DNA of 64,000 bases from Allomuricauda sp. ARW1Y1 (GTDB lineage Bacteria; Bacteroidota; Bacteroidia; Flavobacteriales; Flavobacteriaceae): positions 1-64,000 of the forward strand of contig NZ_JACBZU010000002.1 in the NCBI RefSeq assembly GCF_013407935.1, given 5' to 3'. Below the pieces are notes generated by a model. It worked only from the letters and a program-made list of their open reading frames with translations. It was not told where the DNA came from and searched no databases. The translations under genes were made by a program, and so were the position numbers. Every line of letters begins with the position of its first letter. Within the stretch, counting starts at the first letter, position 1. Below, one piece after another: positions 8,975-17,697 of this stretch.

Positions 8975-10096
8975 ATGAAAAAACTATTTGCCATATCCCT
9001 AGGTGCACTTTTGATAAGTGCCTGTAATTCTGAACCCAAAGGATACGTATTGAGCGGAACCATTACCGGAGAACCCGAAAATGGAACCCAAATATTTTTG
9101 AAGACCACCGATTCCCTGAACCAATTGGTGGATATCGACACTACCGCCGTCCAAGATGGACTTTTCAGCTTTAGCGGAAACCAAGTGGAGCCCAAAATGT
9201 ACTATCTTTTTGTGGATAAAATGCGTGGAAACGTTCCGGTAATCGTCGAGAACGGAACAATCGATGTAGAATTCCAAAAAGATAGCATTGGATACGCAAA
9301 GCTCAAAGGAACCGAGCAAAACGAAGTCTTCATGGACTTTTTGGAAGAGTCCCGCAGGTTTTCTGAAAGAGCGCAATCTATGCAGAACGATATGCGTACC
9401 GCAGCCCAGCAGCAAGATACTGCCACTGTGGCCGCACTTCGCGAGGAATTCATGGAATTTCAGGAAGATGCCAAAAATTTCAACCTTGATTTTGCGAAGA
9501 GCCATCCAGATGCCTACATCTCCGTTTTGGTCATCGGTAACCTGTTGGCCACAAAGTCAGCTACCATAGATGAAATCAAAACCATGTTCGAAGCACTTTC
9601 ACCCGAAATGAAGGAAACCGAACCTGCAAAAAAGATTGCGGAGCAGCTTGAAAATTTAAAGTCTACCGAAGTGGGAGCCACAGCGCCCGACTTTTCAGCA
9701 CCTACACCTTCTGGTGATGTGCTTGCATTGAGCGATGTGACCAGTAACGCCAAACTTACCTTGGTCGACTTTTGGGCCGCATGGTGCAGACCATGTCGTG
9801 CCGAAAACCCGAACATTGTATCGGTCTATAAAAAATACCACGAAAAAGGTTTCGACGTTTTGGGCGTTTCTTTGGATACCCAAGTCGAACAATGGACCGG
9901 CGCTATTGAAGCCGATGGATTGGAATGGAACCATATTTCCAACCTTCAGCGTTTTCAGGACCCGATTGCCCGTTTGTACAATATCAACGCTATTCCTGCT
10001 GCATTTTTATTGGATGAGAATGGAGTTATCGTAGCAAGAGACCTTAGAGGACCTGCTTTGGAAGAAAAAGTGGCCGAAATACTGGGGAAGAGCTAA
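8975..10096 (+). CDS. TlpA-like thioredoxin-fold lipoprotein with DUF4369 domain
   Basis: A 373-aa lipoprotein (MKKLFAISLGALLISAC, lipid cysteine 17). Residues about 25-120 resemble the DUF4369 beta domain (GYVLSGTITG start) common in Bacteroidota, followed by a helical linker (about 125-225) and a C-terminal AhpC/TSA-thioredoxin domain. The redox motif is WCRPC at residues 270-274. Such proteins are periplasm-facing disulfide reductases used in cytochrome c maturation, envelope redox control or polysaccharide-utilisation regions. Single gene between two terminators. ATG start after a 98-nt spacer. Confidence 0.88.
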   Translation: MKKLFAISLGALLISACNSEPKGYVLSGTITGEPENGTQIFLKTTDSLNQLVDIDTTAVQDGLFSFSGNQVEPKMYYLFVDKMRGNVPVIVENGTIDVEFQKDSIGYAKLKGTEQNEVFMDFLEESRRFSERAQSMQNDMRTAAQQQDTATVAALREEFMEFQEDAKNFNLDFAKSHPDAYISVLVIGNLLATKSATIDEIKTMFEALSPEMKETEPAKKIAEQLENLKSTEVGATAPDFSAPTPSGDVLALSDVTSNAKLTLVDFWAAWCRPCRAENPNIVSVYKKYHEKGFDVLGVSLDTQVEQWTGAIEADGLEWNHISNLQRFQDPIARLYNINAIPAAFLLDENGVIVARDLRGPALEEKVAEILGKS

Positions 10097-10120
10097 GTCA
10101 GCCATACCTAATAATATATA

Positions 10121-10148
10121 AAGGTCTTGAAGTTTCAAGGCCTTTTTT
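10121..10148 (+). terminator. Rho-independent terminator after the TlpA-like gene
   Basis: The arms AAGGTCTTGA and TTCAAGGCCTT pair over about 10 bp with one G-T wobble and a short loop, followed by a run of six T, 24 nt after the stop at 10096. Confidence 0.85.
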
Positions 10149-10179
10149 AATGGATTGGGCTGAAACTAGCATGGATGAT

Positions 10180-10290
10180 TGTCATTCCGCGCTTGACAAG
10201 CCATTTATACGTATCAAGAAACTGTCATTGCTTATACGAAACAGAGCACACCCTACTAGAGCAACTGTCATTCCGTGCTTGACACGGAAT
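10180..10290. repeat. Degenerate dispersed repeats with a palindrome
   Basis: TGTCATTCCGCGCTTGACA (10180-10198) and TGTCATTCCGTGCTTGACA (10266-10284) differ by one base. The second extends into a hairpin, ATTCCGTG-CTTGA-CACGGAAT (10270-10290), whose arms make it a complete palindromic unit. A partial third copy (CTGTCATT) lies near 10218. The spacer 10149-10355 holds no gene. This looks like a decayed small mobile palindromic element. Confidence 0.7.
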
Positions 10291-10355
10291 CCATACGAAT
10301 TGAAAATAATACTTCTAAAAGAAGTATCCATTGCATTTTAGCTTACCAACTCAAG

Positions 10356-11006
10356 CTAAATCTTGCCCATCTTATCGAGAACAAAAAGGATGATGATGGG
10401 AATGGCCAAGAGCACCACAATCAGAGTATCGGTAACAAAAAGCTCCGGTTTGAACAATAAAGTGGTCGCATAACCTCCTATGGCACCTCCAAAGTGCGCG
10501 GTGTGTCCAATATTGCCCATTCGGCTTTTCATCCCCCAAATGGAATACAACAAGTAAGCAATCCCCAACACATAGGCCGGTAATGGAATGGGAATGAACA
10601 TAATGCCCAATTGCATATCAGGGTTGAGCAATATGGCGGCGTACAACACGCCCATAACCGCACCACTGGCCCCTACGGCACTGTAAAATGGCTCATCTTT
10701 ATGAAAAACCAAGGCCAAAAGGCTTCCTGCCAGCAGACTCACAAAATAGATGATCAAAAATTTGATGGAGCCGAACCAACCAATCACTACCGGAGCAAAA
10801 AAATACAGCGTGAACATGTTAAGGAACAGATGGGAGAAATCCACGTGCAAAAAGCCCGAAGTGGCCATCCGCTCCCGCTGGCCAGCTTGTATGGCACTGA
10901 TACTGAACTTGTATCGGTCAAAAAACGCCATATTATTGAAACCACGTAGTGAAACCAGCACATTGGCAGCCATGATGGCTATCGTAGCGATATGTAAATT
11001 GAGCAT
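10356..11006 (-). CDS. Rhomboid-family intramembrane serine protease
   Basis: A 216-aa polytopic membrane protein. The rhomboid catalytic dyad is visible: Ser114 in GASGAVMG and His171 in AHFGGAIGG, with the supporting HLFLNM motif at about residues 59-64 (N63). Six hydrophobic helices are expected. Rhomboids cleave transmembrane segments of membrane proteins; the target here is unknown. ATG start at 11006, divergent from the acyltransferase gene. Confidence 0.92.
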   Translation of the reverse strand: MLNLHIATIAIMAANVLVSLRGFNNMAFFDRYKFSISAIQAGQRERMATSGFLHVDFSHLFLNMFTLYFFAPVVIGWFGSIKFLIIYFVSLLAGSLLALVFHKDEPFYSAVGASGAVMGVLYAAILLNPDMQLGIMFIPIPLPAYVLGIAYLLYSIWGMKSRMGNIGHTAHFGGAIGGYATTLLFKPELFVTDTLIVVLLAIPIIILFVLDKMGKI

Positions 11007-11035
11007 GTAAATAAAGGTTTGGGTTCAAATATAGC

Positions 11036-11043
11036 TATATTTG
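11036..11043 (+). promoter_or_regulatory. Candidate -7 promoter element (TATATTTG) of the acyltransferase gene
   Basis: A perfect TAnnTTTG match 17 nt before the ATG at 11060. The nearest TTG (11019-11021) is 14 nt upstream, closer than usual. Confidence 0.4.
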
Positions 11044-11059
11044 CACACAAGAATAGTCT

Positions 11060-11977
11060 ATGCAGCTGGTAGTTTATATCCTTGTTTATCCTTTGCTCTG
11101 GTTGGTTTCCAGACTCCCTTTTAAAATCATTTATTTTATCTCCGATGGAGTCTACATACTCCTGTACTACCTTATTGGGTACCGCAAAAAGGTGGTGCGC
11201 AACAATTTGGCCCTTGTTTTTCCTGAAAAATCAGAAGAGGAACGGTTGATAATAGAGAAAAAGTTCTTCAGGCATATGTGCGATATCTTTCTGGAGATGA
11301 TCAAGACCCTGGGGATTAGCAATAAGGAAGTCCAAAAAAGATTTACGGTCACCAACATGGAGGTGCTTCACGAGCTTGAAGCAAAGGGCATCAACACCAT
11401 GCTGATGCTGCCACATTATGCCAGCTGGGAGTGGGTGGTTTCCCTTAATCTTCAAATTAAGTCCAAAGGCTACGGCATCTACCAAAAAATACAGAACAAG
11501 TATTTCGATAAACTGGTACGGGACCTCAGGGGCAGGTTCAACACCCAACTGATTTCCACACGGGAGTCCCGAAAAATTTTGAAGGACGCCAAGGAAAGTA
11601 AACAACTGCTCATGGTGGGTATCATTAGCGATCAATCGCCCATGGTCATCAAAGCCAAATACTGGACAGATTTTATGGGCATAGTGGTACCTGTGCATGT
11701 GGGGGGCGAGGAAATTTGCAAAGCAAACGATATTATTCCCGTCTACCTCAAGACACGTAAAATTGGAAGGGGCTATTATGAGGGTACGGTCAAGGTACTT
11801 TCCGAAAACCCATCAGAGGTAGAAGACTACAAAATCACCGACGCCTTTTTACGGGAGACCGAAAAGTCCATCCGGGAAGCGCCAGAATATTACTTCTGGA
11901 CTCATAAACGTTGGAAACACAAGGACAAAGTGCCCGCGGAATTTCAAAAACAACCATTAAAAACGGTCAATTCCTAG
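11060..11977 (+). CDS. Lysophospholipid acyltransferase family protein (LpxL/HtrB-like)
   Basis: A 305-aa inner-membrane acyltransferase with an N-terminal hydrophobic segment and the HxxxxE catalytic motif in HYASWEW (about residue 117). The family transfers secondary acyl chains to Kdo-lipid A (LpxL/LpxM), so this probably finishes lipid A acylation; other lysophospholipid substrates are possible. Length matches LpxL. Transcribed alone from a promoter immediately upstream; its TAG shares CTAG (11974-11977) with the stop of the convergent mutase gene. Confidence 0.85.
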   Translation: MQLVVYILVYPLLWLVSRLPFKIIYFISDGVYILLYYLIGYRKKVVRNNLALVFPEKSEEERLIIEKKFFRHMCDIFLEMIKTLGISNKEVQKRFTVTNMEVLHELEAKGINTMLMLPHYASWEWVVSLNLQIKSKGYGIYQKIQNKYFDKLVRDLRGRFNTQLISTRESRKILKDAKESKQLLMVGIISDQSPMVIKAKYWTDFMGIVVPVHVGGEEICKANDIIPVYLKTRKIGRGYYEGTVKVLSENPSEVEDYKITDAFLRETEKSIREAPEYYFWTHKRWKHKDKVPAEFQKQPLKTVNS

Positions 11978-13362
11978 ATTCCAGCCACTTCCTTGATTTC
12001 GGCAATTATCCTATCTGCCAAACTATCGGCCTCTGCCTGTGATTTCGCTTCGGTATAAATTCGGATAATGGGTTCTGTATTTGATTTCCTTAAATGCACC
12101 CAATTCTCTGGAAAATCAATCTTTACCCCATCAATGGTCGACACCTCCTCATCCTTGTATTTGAGGTGCATGGCCTCCAACAGCGCATCTACATCCAAGT
12201 CGGGCGTCAATTCTATCTTCTTTTTGCTCATAAAATAGCTGGGGTAACTAGCACGAAGTTCGGCCACTGTTCCACCCCGCTCGGCCATCAGCATCAAAAA
12301 TAAAGCCGTCCCTACCAAGGCATCCCGTCCATAATGGCTCTCAGGATAAATGATACCGCCATTGCCCTCACCGCCAATAATGGTATTATTGGCCTTCATC
12401 TTGGTCACTACATTCACCTCCCCCACTGCAGCAGCTTCGTAAGTGCCGCCGTGTTTTTCCGTAATATCGCGCAAAGCACGGGAGGAGGAAAGATTGGATA
12501 CCGTATTTCCTTTGGTCTTGGATAGCACATAATCGGCGCAAGCCACTAGCGTATATTCTTCACCGAACATTTCCCCATCATTGCTAATAAATGCCAATCG
12601 GTCCACGTCCGGGTCCACTACAATGCCAAAATCGGCCTTTTCCTCCACTACTTTCTTGCAAATGTCCCCCAAATGTTCCTTCAAGGGTTCTGGGTTGTGT
12701 GGAAAGTGCCCTGTAGGGTCGCAGTATAACTTCACGACTTCAACCCCCAATTCTTCCAGTAATTTGGGAATGGCAATCCCCCCTGTCGAGTTGACGCCAT
12801 CAACCACTACCTTAAAATTCGCTTTTTTAATGGTGTCGGCATCTACCAACGATAATTCCAGCACTTCATCTATATGGATATCGATGTAGGAATCGTTCTT
12901 AATGATTTCACCCAAATCATCGACCTCGGCGAATTCAAAATCCTCTTTCTCGGCCAAGGCCAAAATCTTAGCGCCTTGCTCCGCATCCAAAAACTCCCCT
13001 TTTTCGTTCAATAATTTAAGGGCGTTCCACTGTTTGGGGTTATGGCTGGCCGTTAAAATAATGCCTCCATCCGCTTTTTCCAAAGGAACCGCAATCTCTA
13101 CGGTGGGGGTTGTGGACAATCCCAAATCGATAACATCAATTCCCAATCCCACCAAGGTGGAGACCACCAAATTTTGTATCATCTCTCCAGACAGACGGGC
13201 ATCTCGACCAATGACTACCTTCAACTTATCCTTAGCAGCGTACGATTGTAACCAAGTACCATAAGCGGCAGCGAATTTTACCGCGTCAACAGGCGTTAAG
13301 TTATCGTTTGTGCGCCCTCCGATGGTGCCTCGTATGCCGGAAATGGATTTGATGAGTGTCAT
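11974..13362 (-). CDS. glmM: Phosphoglucosamine mutase / alpha-D-phosphohexomutase
   Basis: A 462-aa phosphohexomutase. The phosphoserine loop TASHNP places the catalytic serine at residue 106; the metal loop is DPDVDR (about 243), the sugar-binding loop GEGNGG (about 330), and the phosphate-binding loop RKSNTEPIIRIYTEA near the C-terminus. The N-terminus KSISGIRGTIGG is typical of the Bacteroidota protein annotated GlmM, which interconverts glucosamine-6-P and glucosamine-1-P for UDP-GlcNAc synthesis. Phosphomannomutase or phosphoglucomutase activity cannot be excluded. A -7 element lies upstream at 13390-13383. Confidence 0.88.
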   Translation of the reverse strand: MTLIKSISGIRGTIGGRTNDNLTPVDAVKFAAAYGTWLQSYAAKDKLKVVIGRDARLSGEMIQNLVVSTLVGLGIDVIDLGLSTTPTVEIAVPLEKADGGIILTASHNPKQWNALKLLNEKGEFLDAEQGAKILALAEKEDFEFAEVDDLGEIIKNDSYIDIHIDEVLELSLVDADTIKKANFKVVVDGVNSTGGIAIPKLLEELGVEVVKLYCDPTGHFPHNPEPLKEHLGDICKKVVEEKADFGIVVDPDVDRLAFISNDGEMFGEEYTLVACADYVLSKTKGNTVSNLSSSRALRDITEKHGGTYEAAAVGEVNVVTKMKANNTIIGGEGNGGIIYPESHYGRDALVGTALFLMLMAERGGTVAELRASYPSYFMSKKKIELTPDLDVDALLEAMHLKYKDEEVSTIDGVKIDFPENWVHLRKSNTEPIIRIYTEAKSQAEADSLADRIIAEIKEVAGI

Positions 13363-13382
13363 AATTGTTAAAAAAGTTTTTG

Positions 13383-13390
13383 CAAATATA
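13383..13390 (-). promoter_or_regulatory. Candidate -7 promoter element (TATATTTG) of glmM
   Basis: On the minus strand TATATTTG matches TAnnTTTG exactly and sits 20 nt before the glmM start codon. No convincing -33 TTG is seen at the expected distance. Confidence 0.45.
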
Positions 13391-13453
13391 ATGGGGTATC
13401 CTCGATTCCATGTTTTGAATTTGTAAATTTCGATGGAAAAGGAATTTGCCCCG

Positions 13454-14047
13454 ATGAACTTCTTAGCGCATATTTATTTATCGTTCGATGATAAGGAAAT
13501 CACTTTGGGCAATTTCTTTGCCGACCATATCCGTGGAAACAAGTACCATCATTTTCCCGACAGAATACAAAAAGGTATCCTGCTGCATCGGGAAATAGAC
13601 ACTTTTACTGATGCCCATCCCATTGCAAGACAAAGCAGCAAACGTTTACACAAAAACTACAGTCACTACAGCCGTGTGATCGTCGATATTTATTATGACC
13701 ACTTTTTGGCCAAGAATTGGGCGGATTATTCCGATGTTCCCTTGGCCGATTATGTAGAAAACTTCTATGATTTGCTGGAAGACAATTACGATATCCTGCC
13801 CATGGCCACCAAACGGATGATGCCCTACATGATTGCCGATAACTGGCTGCTCAACTATGCCAATCTAGCGGGAATCCAACGCGTGCTCAATGGCATGAAC
13901 CGACGGACCAAGAACAAATCCCGTATGAATTTTGCCATTTTGGACCTGGAGGAACATTACGAGGAATTTGAAAATGAGTTCACCGACTTTTTTAAAGAAT
14001 TGATTACCTTTTCTAACCAAAAATTTATTGCCCTATGCGAAGACTGA
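13454..14047 (+). CDS. Acyl carrier protein phosphodiesterase (AcpH/DUF479 family)
   Basis: A 197-aa protein starting MNFLAHIYLSF, the conserved beginning of AcpH, with GNFFADHIRG and HREIDTFTD metal-binding motifs. AcpH removes the 4'-phosphopantetheine group from holo-ACP. An ATG at 13433 would add seven residues, but family members begin at MNFLAH, so 13454 is preferred. It opens a co-directional run: its 3' end overlaps the gamma-glutamyltransferase start by 13 nt, so translation of the two may be coupled. Confidence 0.82.
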   Translation: MNFLAHIYLSFDDKEITLGNFFADHIRGNKYHHFPDRIQKGILLHREIDTFTDAHPIARQSSKRLHKNYSHYSRVIVDIYYDHFLAKNWADYSDVPLADYVENFYDLLEDNYDILPMATKRMMPYMIADNWLLNYANLAGIQRVLNGMNRRTKNKSRMNFAILDLEEHYEEFENEFTDFFKELITFSNQKFIALCED

Positions 14048-15717
14048 TACTCTTTTTGCCCTTGCTCCTATTCATCAATTGTAAGCAGCAACCCGCAACG
14101 CCGACCGGACTGGTCACTGAAAAAGCCATGGTCGTTTCCGCACGGGAGGAAGCCTCCCAATTGGCCGCGGACATCATGAAAAAAGGAGGAAATGCCTTTG
14201 ATGCCATGGTAGCCACCGAACTTAGCTTGGTCATAGCCTACCCTTTTGCCGGTAGTGTTGGCGGAGGCGGTTTTATGGTCTATCGCAAAAGCAATGGCGA
14301 AGTCGGCGGTATCGATTATCGGGAAAAAGCACCCCTTGCCGCCCACAAGGATATGTATTTGGACTCCTTGGGCAACGTTATCCCCGGGTTGAGCACGTCG
14401 GGCGGCACCGCCGTAGGCGTACCCGGAACCGTAGCAGGTGTGTTGGAAGTCCATAGAAAATTTGGAAAATTACCGCTAAAGGAAATCATTGAACCTATCA
14501 TTGCATTGGCCAATAAAGGCGTTGTGGTTACGGAGAAGCAGGCAGAACGTCTTGCGGGTTATCGTGAGGATTTCATCAAGGCAAATAGCGATAGTACCAA
14601 ATTTGCGGGACCTTTTACCGCAGGCGACACCATCAAATATCCGACCTACGCGAAAACACTTCAAAAAATTATGGAAGAAGGGCGCGATGGATTTTATAAA
14701 GGTGAAGTGGCCCAAAAATTGGCCAATTTCGTGCAAAAAAACGGTGGTTTGATTACCACTGAAGACCTAGAAAAATATGAGGCCGTTTGGCGCGACCCCA
14801 TCGTTTTTAACTACAAGGACATTAAGGTGATTTCCATGAGTCCACCGAGCAGCGGTGGCGTCACCATCAATCAAATATTCAAAATGATGGAGCCCTACGA
14901 AGTGGCCAAGTACGGGCATAACTCGGCGAAGACCATCCAATTGTTTACCGAGGCCTCACGAAGAGCCTACGCCGACCGTAACTTCTATTTGGGGGACCCT
15001 GATTTTGTGGAGATTCCTTACGATATGTTGTTGAACGATGAATATATTCAGGAACGGATGGCCAATTTCTCTTTTGACAAGGCTACCCTGTCCTCTGAGG
15101 TAAGCCATGGCGAGGTCGAAATTGTTGAGAGCGCACAGACCACCCATTTTTCCATTGTGGATAGCGAAGGTAATGCGGTCTCGGTCACCTCTACCCTAAA
15201 CGGAGGCTATGGTTCCAAGCTGTATTGCGAAGAACTTGGTTTCTTTTTGAATAACGAAATGGACGATTTTAGTGCCAAACCAGGGGTTCCGAATATGTTT
15301 GGACTCATTGGTGCCGAAGCGAACAGTATTCAACCCGAAAAACGCATGCTCAGCAGCATGACGCCAACCATTGTGGAAAAGGATGGCAAACTGTACATGG
15401 TAGTCGGAACTCCAGGAGGTTCCACGATTATTACAGCGGTCGCACAGACCATTCTTAATGTGTACGAATTCAACCTGAGCATGCAAGAAGCCGTAAACGC
15501 ACCTCGTTTTCACCATCAATGGCTGCCCGATATGGTGATTTTTGAACCCGAAGGTTTTTCGGATGAACTCAAGGAACAACTAAAGTCCAAAGGGTACATC
15601 ATCAACGAGGAACGTACTCCAATCATTGGTAAGGTAGATGCTATCCGGGTGCTTCCCGATGGAAGACTGGAAGGCGGGGCGGACAAACGTGGCGATGACA
15701 CCGCCGTAGGATTCTAA
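14035..15717 (+). CDS. ggt: Gamma-glutamyltransferase (lipoprotein)
   Basis: A 560-aa Ntn-hydrolase precursor. The signal MRRLILFLPLLLFINC is a lipoprotein signal (cysteine 16), so it is probably anchored in the envelope. The autoprocessing site is TTHF at residues 369-372, whose first threonine becomes the N-terminus of the small subunit; later NNEMDDFS and the GGSTI loop are conserved. The enzyme hydrolyses or transfers gamma-glutamyl groups from glutathione and related peptides. It overlaps acpH by 13 nt and is followed after 11 nt by an ATP-grasp gene, suggesting a shared transcript. Confidence 0.95.
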   Translation: MRRLILFLPLLLFINCKQQPATPTGLVTEKAMVVSAREEASQLAADIMKKGGNAFDAMVATELSLVIAYPFAGSVGGGGFMVYRKSNGEVGGIDYREKAPLAAHKDMYLDSLGNVIPGLSTSGGTAVGVPGTVAGVLEVHRKFGKLPLKEIIEPIIALANKGVVVTEKQAERLAGYREDFIKANSDSTKFAGPFTAGDTIKYPTYAKTLQKIMEEGRDGFYKGEVAQKLANFVQKNGGLITTEDLEKYEAVWRDPIVFNYKDIKVISMSPPSSGGVTINQIFKMMEPYEVAKYGHNSAKTIQLFTEASRRAYADRNFYLGDPDFVEIPYDMLLNDEYIQERMANFSFDKATLSSEVSHGEVEIVESAQTTHFSIVDSEGNAVSVTSTLNGGYGSKLYCEELGFFLNNEMDDFSAKPGVPNMFGLIGAEANSIQPEKRMLSSMTPTIVEKDGKLYMVVGTPGGSTIITAVAQTILNVYEFNLSMQEAVNAPRFHHQWLPDMVIFEPEGFSDELKEQLKSKGYIINEERTPIIGKVDAIRVLPDGRLEGGADKRGDDTAVGF

Positions 15718-15728
15718 ATTTCAGCCCT

Positions 15729-16655
15729 ATGCAATTTGATGTTGTGGTATTGACGGACCATAGATATGTGTCCCCAACAAAAAAGACTCCTTACATTGAA
15801 AATGTACTTTTGGAGGACCGATTGGTCGTGGAAGCTATGCAAAATGAAGGGTTGACCGTAGGCCGAAAAGCTTGGGACGACCCCGATTTTGATTGGTCCA
15901 CTACCCGATTTGCGCTATTTCGCACCACTTGGGACTATTTTGACCGCTTCGCTGAATTTTCCAAATGGCTCGAGCACGCTTCACAACAAACACAGTTCAT
16001 CAACTCCAAGGAACTCATCCATTGGAACATCGATAAGCACTATTTGCAAGACCTGTCCAAGGCCGGGGTGACCATTCCCAAAACGCTTTTCATTGAAAAA
16101 GATTCAAGCATTACCCTTTCCGAAGCCGTTGCCAAAGCACAGCTGGAGTATGGATTCGCATCGGGTAGTTTTATTCTAAAGCCTTGTGTTTCGGGGGCTG
16201 CCCGCCATACCTATAAAATAGGGAAAGACGAAATTGGCAAACATGAATCCATTTTTAAGGAATTGATTGCGGAAGAAGCATTAATGCTTCAAGAATTTCA
16301 GCACCATATTGTATCCGAAGGAGAGATTTCCATGATGCTATTCAACGGAACCTTCACTCATGCCGTATTAAAAATAGCCAAAGCAGGTGATTTTAGGGTA
16401 CAGGACGATTTTGGGGGAACCGTGCACGAATACCAACCTACTGAAGAGCAGATTGCCTTCGCGCAAACTGTGGTTCACGCGGCTCCACAATTGCCCATGT
16501 ATGCACGGGTGGATATCTTTAAGGACAATGATGGAAATTGGGCCTTGGCCGAGCTGGAAATTTTTGAACCCGAACTGTGGTTCCGCTTAAAACCTGGAGC
16601 TGCAGGTCTGCTGGCAAAAACCATAAAAAATAGCTGTTTGATGCAACAGACCTGA
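15729..16655 (+). CDS. ATP-grasp ligase-like protein (DcsG-like group)
   Basis: A 308-aa protein. The N-terminal part (about 1-110) has the pattern WDDPDFDW...LFRTTWDYFDR...FINSKELIHWNIDKHYL, shared with ATP-grasp proteins of the DcsG (cycloserine biosynthesis) type. The ATP-grasp core follows (about 115-290) with FILKPCVSGAARHTY, MLQEF and the metal-binding end ALAELEIFEPELWFRL. ATP-grasp enzymes join a carboxylate to an amine or thiol through an acyl phosphate. Substrate unknown. Position between a gamma-glutamyltransferase (11 nt) and a lipoprotein (44 nt) suggests peptide or glutathione-like chemistry, but that is inference. Confidence 0.78.
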   Translation: MQFDVVVLTDHRYVSPTKKTPYIENVLLEDRLVVEAMQNEGLTVGRKAWDDPDFDWSTTRFALFRTTWDYFDRFAEFSKWLEHASQQTQFINSKELIHWNIDKHYLQDLSKAGVTIPKTLFIEKDSSITLSEAVAKAQLEYGFASGSFILKPCVSGAARHTYKIGKDEIGKHESIFKELIAEEALMLQEFQHHIVSEGEISMMLFNGTFTHAVLKIAKAGDFRVQDDFGGTVHEYQPTEEQIAFAQTVVHAAPQLPMYARVDIFKDNDGNWALAELEIFEPELWFRLKPGAAGLLAKTIKNSCLMQQT

Positions 16656-16699
16656 TTGGAAAGCCTGATTGAACATGACCTGTGAAAAACAATTTTAAA

Positions 16700-17695
16700 A
16701 TGAAAATCCTACAATACGCATTGATGTTTGTGGTATTGGGCTGCATGGCCCAACGGCAAACGACAGGTGAATTGGTGGCTCTGGACGAAGCCTTTTATGA
16801 TTATGTTGATCAACATGCAACCATTGAAGTGCTGGCCGATGGCTACATCTGGTCCGAAGGACCTGTATGGGTGAAAGATGGCGGCTTCCTACTGTTTTCA
16901 GATGTACCACAGAATACCATTTTTAAATGGAAAGAGGGCGAAGGGATTTCGGAATTTTTGAAACCCTCAGGATATACGGGCGTTTTGCCTTATAGTCATG
17001 AGCCCGGCAGTAACGGACTCATCATAAACCAACAAGGCGAGTTGGTATCCTGCGAACATGGCGACCGTAGAGTTTCTCGAATGCCTTTGTTAAATGGAGG
17101 GAAAATAACCATTGCTGACCATTGGGAAGGCAAGCGGTTCAATAGTCCCAACGATATTGTACAAAGCTCAAATGGCACCTATTATTTTACCGACCCTCCC
17201 TATGGACTCCCCGAGCAACAAAATTCCAAAATCCGTGAAATGGATGACTGTGGGGTGTATAAAATTGATACGAATGGGCAGGTGGATAGGGTTGTTGGGA
17301 ATCTTTCCCGTCCCAATGGGATTGCCTTCTCCCCTGATGAAAAAATTCTATACGTCAATCAATCCGATAATGCAGCACCATATATTATGGCCTACAGGGT
17401 TCAGCCTGATGGCACTTTAAAGGAGGGTCGTATATTTTTTGATGCATCTCCCTTGCTGGAAGAAGGATTGATCGGGTCCTTGGATGGTCTCAAAGTTGCC
17501 AAAGATGGGACTATATTTTCGACCGGACCGGGAGGTGTATTGATTATCGCGGAAAGCGGTAAGCTTTTGGGGCGCATCGCCACCGGACAACGCACCGCTA
17601 ACTGTGCTTGGGGCGACGATGGTTCGGTACTGTACATGACCGCCCACTCCTATTTGATGCGAATTCAAACGAAAACCACCGGGGTAGGCTTCTAA
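16700..17695 (+). CDS. SMP-30/gluconolactonase-like lipoprotein
   Basis: A 331-aa six-bladed beta-propeller protein of the SMP-30/gluconolaconase/LRE family. The N-terminus MKILQYALMFVVLGC is a lipoprotein signal (cysteine 15). Family blocks include EGPVWV, FSDVPQNTIFKW, FNSPNDIVQSSNGTYYFTDPPYG and NGIAFSPDEKILYV. The family hydrolyses sugar lactones using a divalent metal (Glu, Asn, Asp ligands visible as EGP, SPND and SLDGL). A GTG at 16682 is an alternative start, but ATG at 16700 gives a standard signal. It probably belongs to the acpH-ggt transcript. It ends 2 nt from the convergent repressor. Confidence 0.85.
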   Translation: MKILQYALMFVVLGCMAQRQTTGELVALDEAFYDYVDQHATIEVLADGYIWSEGPVWVKDGGFLLFSDVPQNTIFKWKEGEGISEFLKPSGYTGVLPYSHEPGSNGLIINQQGELVSCEHGDRRVSRMPLLNGGKITIADHWEGKRFNSPNDIVQSSNGTYYFTDPPYGLPEQQNSKIREMDDCGVYKIDTNGQVDRVVGNLSRPNGIAFSPDEKILYVNQSDNAAPYIMAYRVQPDGTLKEGRIFFDASPLLEEGLIGSLDGLKVAKDGTIFSTGPGGVLIIAESGKLLGRIATGQRTANCAWGDDGSVLYMTAHSYLMRIQTKTTGVGF

Positions 17696-17697
17696 TT

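Noticed and set aside
10149-10355. Small gene in the spacer before the rhomboid gene
   Set aside because: The short open frames there cover the repeats and have no start context or recognisable product.
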